Positions 1 to 11,500 of a stretch of 64,000 nucleotides of DNA are shown here, piece after piece (within the stretch, counting starts at the first letter, position 1; each line of letters begins with the position of its first letter). This DNA comes from Balamuthia mandrillaris. Its lineage: Eukaryota; Discosea; Longamoebia; Balamuthiidae. The notes under the pieces are model-generated. The model was not told the origin of the DNA, did not search any database, and saw only the letters and a list, made by a program, of their open reading frames with translations. Location: assembly GCA_031835245.1 (NCBI GenBank), contig JAVKOQ010000105.1:109877-173876 (forward strand), in the 5' to 3' direction. The position numbers and the translations under genes are program-made.

Positions 1-42
1 GCAGTGCTTGCTCTGTTGTTGTTCGCTCTTGTTGTTCTATGA
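1..42 (+). CDS. 3' end of a tandem paralogue (hydrophobic C-terminal tail)
   Basis: The window opens inside a coding exon: fourteen codons run from base 1 to a TGA at 40-42 and give AVLALLLFALVVL. The complete downstream gene ends at 2268 with an almost identical hydrophobic tail, so this is the last part of a tandem duplicate. Such a tail could be a membrane anchor or a GPI-attachment signal; the sequence does not decide. Only the tail is visible. Bases 43-290 separate the copies and must hold the promoter of the second one; no clear motif was seen there. Confidence 0.75.
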   Translation, partial: AVLALLLFALVVL

Positions 43-290
43 ATGATGCAAACAAACAGGATAATGCATGGAAGAAGTGCTTTCCTGTGTGTGTAGACAG
101 ATGCCTCATTGGTTGTCCTGTTCTTGTTGCCCACGTGTTCAGGCGAATTGTACAATTCATTGAATGTAGTAAAAAGGCTAAACGGACATTTGCTAATATT
201 GACCGGTAAAGAAAAACGAAAAACTTGCATGTTCCTTGCGAAACAAAAACTTTTCGCCTCACCACCACCACCACAACAAACACAGAAACC

Positions 291-2268
291 ATGTCCCCTC
301 GCGTCGATGTCTCCAAAGCGAAACGGTGCGCAAGCAAGATCTTGCCTGGCGTTTTGGTCTTTTATCAATTGGTAATGTTTTTTTTTTGTTTGTTTGTTTG
401 TCGGTTCCATCTTTTATCTTTCTGCTTTGAAGGTCTTCTTTGTTTTCTTAGTTTTATGTTTCCATACAAACACATGACGGAATACAGTCGGGAGTGGTGG
501 TTTGGTTCTCGCTTGACACCTTAGGAACCGCTTTGTTGGGAGCCTTCACCGCGGTCTTTTCCGTCTTGTTCGCCGTGAGCGCTTGGCTTAGACCTCCTTT
601 ATGCCTCAGCTGCCTCGTCTCTGTACGTTTCACTCTTTATTTCCACGTCTGTCTTTCTTTCCTGTTGTTCCTTTCTCAATGAGGTGTCCTATAGTGCTTC
701 TTCTACTATGTATTCTACCTGTTCACGGGGAGCATTTGGATCCTCTTGTGGTTCTCCTCCTACCAGCAACGCTGTGCGGACTGGATGGAGCTCAGCGAGC
801 GCGTCTCCCCTCAACTGACCGAGTTCAAAGACTGCGACAGCTACGAACTGTACAAGTGGCTTTTGACGGTCGGCTTGCTGGCCTTTTTGATAGTGCAAGC
901 CTCCACGGTCACGTTGTTGGCCCTGTTGATCAGGAAAGAGATAGGAAACATTCCTGATTACCAGAGTATGTACATTTCTTGCTTCTCTCTTTCTTCTTTT
1001 GTTATTCTTGTTCTTCTTGTTCTTCGTTTTTTTTTTCTCCTTGATTGCCTTGCTTCTTGTTCTTCTGTTTCATCTTGACCTGTTGCTTTGTCTCTTCTTC
1101 TTCTTCCTTTGTTTCTTCTAGTCCTGCTTCTTCTTCTATCCTTCTCTTCTCCGTTCATCTTTGCTTTCTTCGCTCTTCTTTATTTACGTGCTTTGGCTTC
1201 ATCTTCTCTGTAACCCACTGCATTAAGAACCAGTGCAAAGGAGACTGACGCTAACATTGTTAATGTTTATTGCAGCTGTGCTGGCCAATGACATGGATGA
1301 TTCTTCCTCACCCACAAAGACATCAAAGACGACATCACCTACGTCATCTCATCCCATCATCCAACACCTCTCCAACCCGAAAACACTGTTTGGAGTGTCC
1401 ACATTCGTGGGGGCCTTGTTCGGGGTGGTGGTGTTCATCACGGTTCTGGTGTTGGTCATTCATCCAGGGAATGAGGACATGACAAAGGATGGAATGTGTC
1501 CTGCCAATCATGGCTACTTTCTTGACTCTCCTGAAGAGAACGACTTGGTACCTTGCTCGCTTTCTCTCTTTCCTTCTCCTCTTCTTTCGTTCGTTCATCA
1601 CTCATGAATGCTGCTTTCAGGATTGTTGCGCATGGCACAGTGAAGCGTACGCGTTCCTTTGTCTTGTCTCCTATCTTTATTCTCACGTCTTGCTTGTTTC
1701 TTACGCCAATCATGGCAGAACTTGTTGTCGAAGAAAGGTTTGCAGCGGTGGCTACAAGCCCGATGCAACAGACGATTACTCCGGCAAATGCCATGAGCTG
1801 TTGGGACTTTTGAACTGTGCCCCATGCAAGTACAATGCGGGGCTGTTCTTCAGCAACTACACCTCACAAGGCAATCCTTGGGAGGAAGGAGTGATTGCCG
1901 TTTGTCCATCCTTCTGCTCAGAGCTGTTTCATGCTTGTTATTTGGATCCTCTCCGTGTGTTCCCTCATCTCTTCTCCTTTTTTATTTATCCCTCCTGTCT
2001 CTCATCTTTAAACTCTTTTCATGCAGAGGACGGAGAACAAGACCCCATGGGTTGGGACTGCGCCTTCGGTCCTTCCACAAAGTGCGCCATGGGGGACAGC
2101 AGCGAGACAGGGCAATACGAGAACACGGTGGATGGACAGATGCAATTCTGCCAGGATTGGGGGTTGGTGGTGAGAGAGAAGGATTGTTATTCCTCCGCCA
2201 TGAGACCCCTTCCCCTCCTCTTCTCCTCTGTGCTTGCTCTGTTGTTGTTGGCTCTTGTTGTTCTGTGA
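291..2268 (+). CDS. multi-pass membrane protein with cysteine-rich folate-receptor-like ectodomain
   Basis: Seven exons join in phase: 291-371, 488-622, 695-965, 1276-1547, 1621-1646 (a 26-bp micro-exon), 1719-1954 and 2027-2268, giving about 420 residues. The N-terminal half has four hydrophobic helices, around residues 28-60, 73-95, 135-160 and 190-215. A Ser/Thr-rich segment (SSSPTKTSKTTSPTS) precedes the fourth. The C-terminal half is cysteine-rich, with CCAWH, CCRRKVCSGG, LLNCAPCKYNAGLF and VCPSFCSELFHAC, and resembles the folate receptor/HHIP cysteine-rich fold. It ends in a short hydrophobic tail. The micro-exon restores phase and supplies two of the cysteines. Ligand and role are unknown. 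An alternative is that exon 4 starts a separate secreted protein, because the intron end could also be read as a signal peptide (LLMFIAAVLA). Confidence 0.6.
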
Positions 2269-2346
2269 TAATGCGAGCAAGCGGTTTTGGCTGCTCTGTT
2301 TCTTTCTTATTTTCCACACTTCGCTGTGTAAACAAACGTTCTCCAT

Positions 2347-4306
2347 TCAATGCCGATACGTTACAGAAGAACGCACAAATAAATGGTGCTTCCCAAAGAA
2401 TCTTATCCCGTCGTAAGATAACACCGGATTGTTCTCTGCTGTATAGACGTGCCTTCCCCCGAAGAGTTGTGGGCGAGGTTCTCCACAAGAAGAAAGAGGG
2501 CCGACCAATTGCCCAGTTATGGTCACTCTGCATTCATCCACCAACTTTTGGTGGATCATCGAGGAGAAGACTTTGCTGCCTGCTGTCACGTCTAAGTACT
2601 TTACTCCTTCTTCTCTTAAGTACTTCACAACTTCCTTCAAATCCAACAAAGAAGAAGAAGCAGAAGGAGAAGAAGATGAAGAAGAAGTTAAAGAATATGA
2701 AGATGAAGAAGGAGACGAGGATGAGGATGAAGACGAAGATGAAGAGAGTACATGAACGTGAGTGTTGTGTTGCTCTTCCAAGATAGCTAATGAGAGTCCA
2801 GAGGAAGACTCACTAAGAGAACGTTCGATGCGATGCTTGCCAGTTGGGGTTGTGAGAATGAGGGTCTTCAGGTCAGAGCGTTGAAACATCGGACGATCCT
2901 TATCTGCGATGGGAATGTCTCCGCTGGCAGTGAGGATGACTTGAATGGGAAAAGAGTGTTGCTTGTGGAGGTGGTTGGCCCGATATTCAAGGAACTCTGG
3001 TTGAGTGGGGATCCATAGCAAGTCTTTTGGTTCTTGGCGCAGAATCTCTCCTGAACCTAAAACCTTTTTTTTAATGAAGATGCAGAGAAGAAGTAAGAGA
3101 GAAGATAAGACGCGCTTGCAGAAAAAGAACAGAAACAAGAAGAGGAGGAGGAGGAGGAGAAGGAAGAAGAAGAACAAGAATAACAAGAAGAAGAAGAACA
3201 AGAAGAAGAAGAACAAGAATAACAAGAACAAGAAGAACAAGAACAAGAACAATAAGAACAAGAACAAAAACAAGAAGAAGAAGAAGAAGAACAAGAAGAA
3301 GAAGAAGAAGAAGAAGAAGAAGAAGAAGAAGAAGAAGAAGAAGAAGAAGAAGAAGAAGAACAGAAGAACAAGAACAAGAAGAAGAAGAAGAAGAAGAACA
3401 AGAAGAACAAGAACAAGAAGAAGAAGAAGAAGAAGAACAAGGAGAAGAAGAAGAAGAACAAGAACAAGAACAAAAACAAAAGCAGTACAGCATCAGCAAA
3501 CATCCAGCCAGCACAAAGCAGCCGCCAGTCCGCACCGCTGCCAGAGGCAGGGACATGGCACATGGCTATCTCTTTCGTTGAGTTTGGGTTCTCACCAAAC
3601 GTTGTTACGCCATCCACAGATGATACCTTTGTTGTTTCAGAAGAGAGAAGAAAGAAGAAAGAAGAAAGAAGAAGAACAAGAAGAACAAGAAGAAAGAAGA
3701 AAGAAGAAAGAAGAAAGAAGACAGAAGAAGAACAAGAAGAACAAGAAGAACAAGAAGAAAGAAGAAAGAAGAAAGAAGAAAGAAGAAAGAAGAAAGAAGA
3801 AAGAAGAAAGAAGAAAGAAGACAGAAGAAGAACAAGAAGAAAGAAGAAAGAAGAAAGAAGAAAGAAGAAAGAAGAAATAAGAAATAAGAAAGAAGAAAGA
3901 AGAAAGAAGAAAGAAGAAAGAAGAAAGAAGAAAGAAGAAAGAAGAAAGAAGAAAGAAGAAAGAAGAAAGAGAAAGTACAAGAAGAGAGAAGAGAGAAGAG
4001 AAGAAAGAAGAAAGAAGAAAGAAGAAAGAAGAAAAACAAGAAGAACAAGAACAAGAAGAAGAGGAGGAGAAGGAGCGAGGAAGAAGCAGAAAAAAAAAAG
4101 AAAATATGAGAAACAAAGCAAGCAAGAACTACAGAAAGAAAGTGTTTTTTTAAAAAAATTCAAACCGCCATGGACCAAGTGTAAGGACGATCCGAAGGAA
4201 CGCTCTCATCCTCCCTCTCAGGGGGTAATGCATAAAACTCCAACACCTCGCCCAGCGGCACCTCCTCCTTGGAAAACTCGGCAAAGCGTGGCCGCACCTC
4301 CAACAT
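2347..4306 (-). CDS. RibD C-terminal-type reductase (RIB7-like, riboflavin pathway)
   Basis: Three minus-strand exons (4306-4166, 3626-3489, 3063-2347) join in phase 0 and encode 331 residues. The first junction rebuilds the family's N-terminal strand and substrate loop, RPYTWSMA/VSSVDGVTTFG, matching the usual RPYV...SLDG pattern. The second rebuilds the nucleotide-binding region, FADA/VLGSGEILRQEP. Later blocks are PIQVILTASGDIPI, EGVKYLDVTAGSKV and the terminal FFGKHHLFVR. The family reduces the ribosylaminouracil intermediate of riboflavin synthesis with NAD(P)H; no deaminase domain is present, as in fungal RIB7. A serine-rich low-complexity insert lies near residues 190-220. The stop is 78 bp from the convergent upstream gene. 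Both introns consist almost entirely of TTC-type repeats. The first ATG with good coding context was taken as start; an extra upstream exon is possible. Confidence 0.75.
3127..3480. repeat. GAA/AAC-rich simple repeat filling intron 2 of the RibD-like gene
   Basis: Plus-strand units of GAA, AAGAAC and AAG run with only small interruptions. On the gene's sense strand this is (TTC)n, so the intron is a pyrimidine tract. No coding potential is credible in the long repeat-only frames. Confidence 0.9.
3640..4080. repeat. AGAAAGAAGAA-type repeat filling intron 1 of the RibD-like gene
   Basis: A run of AGAAGAAAGAAGAAAG units with a few AAC interruptions. It lies between the donor at 4165/4164 and the acceptor before 3626, and is pyrimidine-rich on the gene's sense strand. 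Confidence 0.9.
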
Positions 4307-4482
4307 GCCCTCTTCCTGTTCTTCTCCCCCCAGACCTACGTCAGCACCAAGCCTGGGAAGAACGAAGAGTACACATTACACGAATGAAGGAGATTGCCCT
4401 TCCCTGCCCTTCTCTCTCTCTCTCTCTCTCTTGTGGCAATGACGAGGAAGCTATCACAACACAAAACAAAAGAATGGTTAGC

Positions 4483-4541
<59 letters not shown>

Positions 4542-4625
4542 GGGCTTCTCTCGCTCTCTCTTCTCTCGTGGTGTCGTTCGGTTCTTCTCGTGCTGTATTC
4601 TTTCAAAAAAAAAAAAAGGGTTGGG
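4307..4625. repeat. CT-repeat intergenic spacer between hemB and the RibD-like gene
   Basis: About 320 bp between two minus-strand genes. It holds two (CT)n blocks near 4411-4432 and 4484-4539 and an A-run at 4605-4617. It should contain the promoter of the RibD-like gene and the 3' end of hemB; no further gene is seen. Confidence 0.7.
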
Positions 4626-6072
<1,447 letters not shown>

Positions 6073-6338
6073 CTCTGTCTCTCTCTTTTTTTTTGTTGCT
6101 TTGTCGACAGCTTTTCTTGGAAAACAAAATGGATGGAAGTAAGAGTCGAACTGGGGCGTTCGGGAGGCAACAAATTTTTCTCAGGCGTCGACATATAAAA
6201 TTGTCGACAAATTATTTTTGTCGGCAAAAACCACTTTGGACTCTGGTTCGAATCCAGGTTGTCGTATATTCTTTTTGATCACTTTTTAATCCTTCTTTCC
6301 TCTCCTTTCCTTTCCTTCTTTTTGTTATTGTTTTTTCC

Positions 6339-7538
6339 TTAGCTTTCGGTTCTTTCAAACGTAGAGTACAGTCCCAAATGGTCAGATGGGCGAAGCTTCT
6401 GCCCCGCCAGCGATGATATCTCCTCCGTGCCGATCATCTCTATGCCGACCGGCCGCCACAATGCCGATCGCACCAACACTCGGTCGATGCGGTCAAACTC
6501 GGGCATGGTGTGGCCTTCCTCTTCTGGCCGCAGCTCGGGCCACACGTCCACAAAAGATGGGCTTAGGCTTAAGTTGTCCTCGTTCTCCGGAGTGTGGGCG
6601 CCAAAGTTGAAGTCACCCATGAACCATGACCCCTCTGCGGAGGCATCGACCGCCTCCAAGGAAGGAAAGATGATGCCCAGTTGTTGCTTGCGAACGTCGC
6701 GGCTGGCCATACTTTCCAGGTGAACCGTCGCCACTCGAATGAGCTTTTGGGAAGCGGAGGGCAAGGGTGCTGCAAGGTCAGCGAACAGGGCTCGACGGCC
6801 CATTGCGGTGGGTAAGGACTGCAGCCATAGCTCTTGCATCGGCCATTTGGAGAGCATCAAGACGCCATAGGGCACGACCTGTGTGGTTTGGCATTCGTTC
6901 AACAACAGTAACACACGACGAGAATAACAATCAACTACATGCACAAAACACTGAGGACAGAGCGGAAGATAAGGACGTACAGTAACCCCGGTACTGTCGG
7001 AGACAAAGTAATGCTCTCTGACCCACGTTTGCTTCAGTAGAAGCTCCAAGAATCGAGGAGTTACCTCCTGCAGGCACACAACGTGTGGGTCCCTGCTTTG
7101 AACCTCACGGAACAAGGCAAGGGCACGTTCCTGCCAAGCCTGCTCTGCGAACCACACGTTGTAGGTCACAAACCGCAACGTTGCATCGCCTTTCATCGCC
7201 ACATGATCCTTATCGCATGAAGCGGATACGTCTTTCCACTCCCTGTCAGCCTCGCTCCACCTGTTTGGTTGCGTAAAGCGTTTATTTTTTTCAGTGGAAA
7301 GGCAGAGCGACGTCCACACTGAAGCAAAGGCGAAAACATACCGACGAGGGCGCAGCCGGCTGATGCCCTGCTCCTGGTCGCGTAGGAACTGAGGAAGGCA
7401 GTCCTCTCCCACTTGCTCCTTTGTCACCTCGCCGTTCTCCGCCCGCCTCTCCAGGAAGCGCCTCCCGTCCCTCGTCACAACCACTGTCTCCGTCCTTCTC
7501 AGCCGGTGTTTATCAAAGCCCGTGATTCCTGCAAGCAT
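6339..7538 (-). CDS. TDP2-like endonuclease/exonuclease/phosphatase-family protein with N-terminal WH2-like motif
   Basis: Exons 7538-7342, 7260-6981 and 6878-6339 join in phase and give 338 residues; both introns are open in frame, so the unspliced reading is a longer 399-residue ORF. The catalytic domain shows FVTYNVWF, VVCLQEVTP with the metal-binding Glu, VATVHLES, FMGDFNFG and RPSDHLGLYS. Their order and the DVW...FDRI segment fit TDP2, which removes tyrosine adducts from 5' DNA ends. The first 20 residues include ITGFDKHRLRRTET, very like the actin-binding motif of beta-thymosins/WH2 (FDKxKLKKTET). The join of an actin-monomer motif to a DNA-repair-type phosphodiesterase is unexpected, and a related phosphodiesterase substrate cannot be excluded. 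Upstream lies a divergent spacer shared with the CHD gene. Confidence 0.8.
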   Translation of the reverse strand: MLAGITGFDKHRLRRTETVVVTRDGRRFLERRAENGEVTKEQVGEDCLPQFLRDQEQGISRLRPRRYVFAFASVWTSLCLSTEKNKRFTQPNRWSEADREWKDVSASCDKDHVAMKGDATLRFVTYNVWFAEQAWQERALALFREVQSRDPHVVCLQEVTPRFLELLLKQTWVREHYFVSDSTGVTVRPYLPLCPQCFVHVVDCYSRRVLLLLNECQTTQVVPYGVLMLSKWPMQELWLQSLPTAMGRRALFADLAAPLPSASQKLIRVATVHLESMASRDVRKQQLGIIFPSLEAVDASAEGSWFMGDFNFGAHTPENEDNLSLSPSFVDVWPELRPEEEGHTMPEFDRIDRVLVRSALWRPVGIEMIGTEEISSLAGQKLRPSDHLGLYSTFERTES

Positions 7539-8364
7539 GGTTCGAATTGTCTGGCTGACAAAAAAAAAACAATCGTTTTGGATGAAAAGCTATGTGTGTG
7601 CGTGTGTGTGTGTGATGTGTTAGGACAAGGACAGGCTGGCGGGCATTTGGCCTTTTTCTAGTTTTCACCAAAGAGGCACCATCATTGCCGCTTCCTTTTC
7701 GCCCTTTTAAAGATTAAGAGAAGCTGTAATGCCTTTCACGACGACCCGAAAAAATTATTGTCATAACTAAAATTCTTGTGTGACGTCATTTATCTGTCGC
7801 TTTTCCATTGTGGGTTCAGGGGAAAAAAAGTGGCGGGAAGTCGTGTCGACACTATTTCCCGCCAATGGAAGACCAGCAAAACTGCTTGACAAAAAAAAAT
7901 AGAGAGAAGAAGAAAAGGAGAAGGAAAGACAAGGTTGAAAAAAAAAACTGGACCCTTTGGGGAGTGGCCAAGATTCAAACACTCCTTTTTTTTCCTGCCC
8001 TCCCATTTTCCAAAAAAAAAAAAGATTTACCTGCAACCAAAAAAAAATTTTTTTTGGTGGAGAGATTATTTTTTTTCCAGCATTAAAAAAAAAAGGGGGG
8101 GAAGTAGAAGCGGCTCTCTTCCTCTTTTACCCTTCCTGTCTGTGGTGAAAAAATAATCTTTTATTTATTATTATTTTTTCTTTTTTTGTTGGAAACAAAA
8201 GATTCTCCCTTTCACTCCCAAAGAGTCGCCTTCAGCGTGCCAGCGTACTTGCCGATTAGTTAGGTAGCAGACAGTTCTCTAATCTTTAAAAAAAAATAGC
8301 CAATCAATCTTCATCTATTTCTGATCTTTCTCATCCACACTGCACAGAACGTGGATCGTTGGAG
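7539..8364. other. divergent intergenic spacer (TDP2-like / CHD promoters)
   Basis: About 825 bp between two gene starts pointing away from each other. It is rich in A-runs and T-runs (for example near 7925-7947, 8010-8100 and 8150-8195), with a short GT repeat near 7595-7612. Both promoters should be here. No convincing gene or RNA was found. Confidence 0.6.
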
Positions 8365-8521
8365 ATGAGCAGTGACAACTATGCGGGAAATTCCTCCGCG
8401 CACGCGCCTGCGGCCACGGGCACTGCCCACACGAACCCATCCTCGCGTGTTGCCTTTCAACCCTCCCCCACAGCCCCAACCAGGTTTGGTTTCTGCTCCC
8501 CCTCTTTCCCTTTCTTGTTAT

Positions 8522-8564
<43 letters not shown>

Positions 8565-11500
8565 TTCTCTGCTTCTCTGCGTCTCGCGTCTTCTCTTCTT
8601 TTCTCTACCTTCTTCTCACTTTTTTCTTTGCAACAGCGCGTCTGCGCCAGCTATGAACGTTATGGTGACTCCATTAGGGGAAGGAAGGGAGGGACGCCCC
8701 CCTCCGCCGTATCCCTCCTCATCTCCCTCTCATCCACCATCACAACAGCAACGCATAACTTCTTCGGTACCACTGCCACACATTCAACACCAGCCATCTG
8801 CTCCATCACCTCCTTCGTCTTCTTCCCCAACAGGAGTGAATCTTCTCCAACAACACTACCAACATCTTCAACACCAACGTAATCGTCACGTCCAGGCCTT
8901 TGTCTCCACACATCACCAACAACCCCAACACCATCCCCATCCGCAACAACCTCAATACCACGCTCCTCCTCCAACTAGCGGTAGTGGCGGTACTCCGAGT
9001 GGTGGCGGCCCTACAAATGCATCCCCAACACGGTCATCAATGCCTCCTCACCCCTATCCAACTCAACAGCAACCTCCTGTTTCTCAACATCACCCTCACT
9101 CTCACGCTCATCCTCCTGCTCCTCACTCTCATCCCGGCTATGCCCAACCTCTATCTTCATCGCCACAAACTTACACAAACACCATTCCTCTGTCTTCTGG
9201 CGCACCAACTACTTCCTCTTCTCATCATCATCATTACCCTACTTCTGCTGCTCCAGGAGCTCCACCTTATTCTTTTGTTGTGGCCTCTTCGCCTTCTTCC
9301 TCCTCCCCTGCTTCCTCTTCCGCTTCTGGATCCTCTTTTATGAGCAGTTATCAGATGAGGCCACCCACCTCCCCGTCATCATCGAGGATGATGATGGGCT
9401 CCGCGTCTTCGCCTGTTCCCCTAACATCTCCTGTAACGATGCCCAGAGCACCAGCAACGGGAGCAAGTAGCGCGGGCAGAGGAAGAGTGCCAAACTTTGC
9501 CAGTCCATCTTCTTTCTCTTCTTTTCGTTACACACCATCCAACGCCAACTCGCCACAAAGTGTCCCTCCCTCTCTCAACTCGCAGTATTCCTCGCCTGCA
9601 CCGCAGAGATATGCCACTTCATTTACTTCTTCTCCTGCTCCTATTTCTCCTTACGGCACAATGATGACGACGCCAACAGCCCAAGATGGTAGACGAGGCA
9701 GGGAGAGAACAACAGCGAAGGCATCGGAGGATGATGAGTTTATTCCAAATTCCTCTGCCAAGAGCTTTGTACCGAGGCAGAGAGAAAGAAGACAAAGAAA
9801 GCCTACCCAAAGACTTGCGGACTATGAAGAAATGAATTCAGAGGAAGAGGAAGAGGAAGATATGGAGGAAGAAGAGGACGAAGAGCTTCAGCTGGAGGAT
9901 GACAGCGAGGATGACGACTACGGTAGCAGTCGTCGCAGTAGCAGTCGACAGCCGAGAGGAAGGAGACAATCCTCTGCTGCTACTTCTGCTTCGGCTACTT
10001 CGGCTGCTACCGAACCACTATCTGAAGAGCAACAGCAACAGCTGCTACTCCAACAACGTTATTATCTTCAGCAGCAACAGCACCAACTATCATCACCGCC
10101 ACTGCAAAGAAGACAACAACAGCCAACGGAAGAACAAAGGTTGAAGAAATGCAAGACTGTGATCAATAAGTTGAAGCGTCATAAGGATGCTTGGCCCTTC
10201 AACCAACCTGTAGATCCGGAGGAGCTTGGCATTCCGGACTACTTTGAGATCATCAAGAACCCCATGGACCTCGGCACCATCCACGACAAGCTTCAGAGCG
10301 GAGACTACGAGACTGTGGATCAGTTTGTGGCGGATGTGGAGTTAGTTTGGAGCAATTGCCTTGCGTATAATCCTCCAGAGGATCCCATTTGCAAATGGGC
10401 AAATACTCTATCGAAAGAGTTTCAAAAGTTGATGCAACAACACACACTTAAAGTTGGAGCTGGACGAGGAGATGGTGATGATGAGGACTATCGCGGTGGT
10501 GCAGGTGGAGGAAGAGGAAGAGGTCGGCCTCCTGGTCGTCACTCTTCTGCCGCCTCTTCTGAACTGGGCTCAGTGACCGAAGTGGGCATGGATGGAACGT
10601 CGTCGAGACAAACACGAAGAAGAGCCAGCGCGCGGTTAAGCAACAAAGACAAGCGGTATTACGAATCGGACGAGGAGTTTAGCTTTGAGGAAGAGGAAGA
10701 CGAAAATGAAGAATCACAAGCAGCGGTGGAGGCTGCTGAAGAAGAAAAACCGAAAGGTCCTGTTGTGGAAAAGATAATGGCTCATCGTGTAGCTCTTACG
10801 CTGGAAGAAAAGAAGAGACTTAAAGAGGAAAAACGAGCAAAGAAGCGAGAATTGAAGGAAGAGAGAAAGAGGGAAAAGCAAAAGAAGGAACAAATGGACG
10901 TGGAGAGTAGCGACAAAACAAAAGAGGAAGAAGCAGAGAAGGCTGACAAAGGTAAAGATAAAGAGAAGGACGCCAACACAGCAAAGAGGCAACTTCGCAG
11001 TTCAAGCAAAGAAGTCGAGAAAGCCAAGAGCGCTAAAAGCGTTGAAGCTGCTGCGGAAGTCAAAGGCGCCAAGCGAGCACTTGGAAAGGAAGGTTCTCAG
11101 GAGGAATCTTCTTACGAGTACTTTATCAAATGGAAGGAAATGAGCTACATTCATTGCGAGTGGGTCTCTGCTGCTACTATCGAGGCTGAAGGACCTGGTG
11201 GCAGAGCCAAGATCAATCGTTACTGGAAGAAACGCAACAAGCGACAAATGATGTCAGGGAAAGAGTTTGCGATGGAAGAGGCAGAGGAAGGGGAGTATTT
11301 TCCTCCAGAATTTTGCGAGGTGGAGCGTATCATTGCCACTGATACGGTTATTCTCAGCACCATCGATGATGATAATGCAGAAGATGACGACAGTTCCTCA
11401 ACGAGCGAAAATGAGAGCGAGCAAGAAGAGAGCACTACACAAAAGACCAAAAGCGAGCAGAACATCGAAAAAGAAGCCACGAAAAAAGAGAGTCTGCAAG

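Noticed and set aside
1233-1607. Separate secreted protein beginning with a signal-like LLMFIAAVLA
   Set aside because: The segment has a branch-point-like CTAAC and a TTATTGCAG acceptor, and splicing keeps phase with both flanking exons; it is kept as an alternative only.
3605-4178. Very long Lys/Arg/Glu or Phe/Leu/Ser reading frames in the GAA/TTC repeats
   Set aside because: They arise from simple repeats with no stop codons and fall inside introns of the RibD-like gene.
6239-6266. Perfect B-box/T-arm-like sequence (CTGGTTCGAATCCAG) suggesting a tRNA
   Set aside because: No matching A-box, D-arm or anticodon stem in the preceding 150 bases on either strand; acceptor strands do not pair at a sensible distance.
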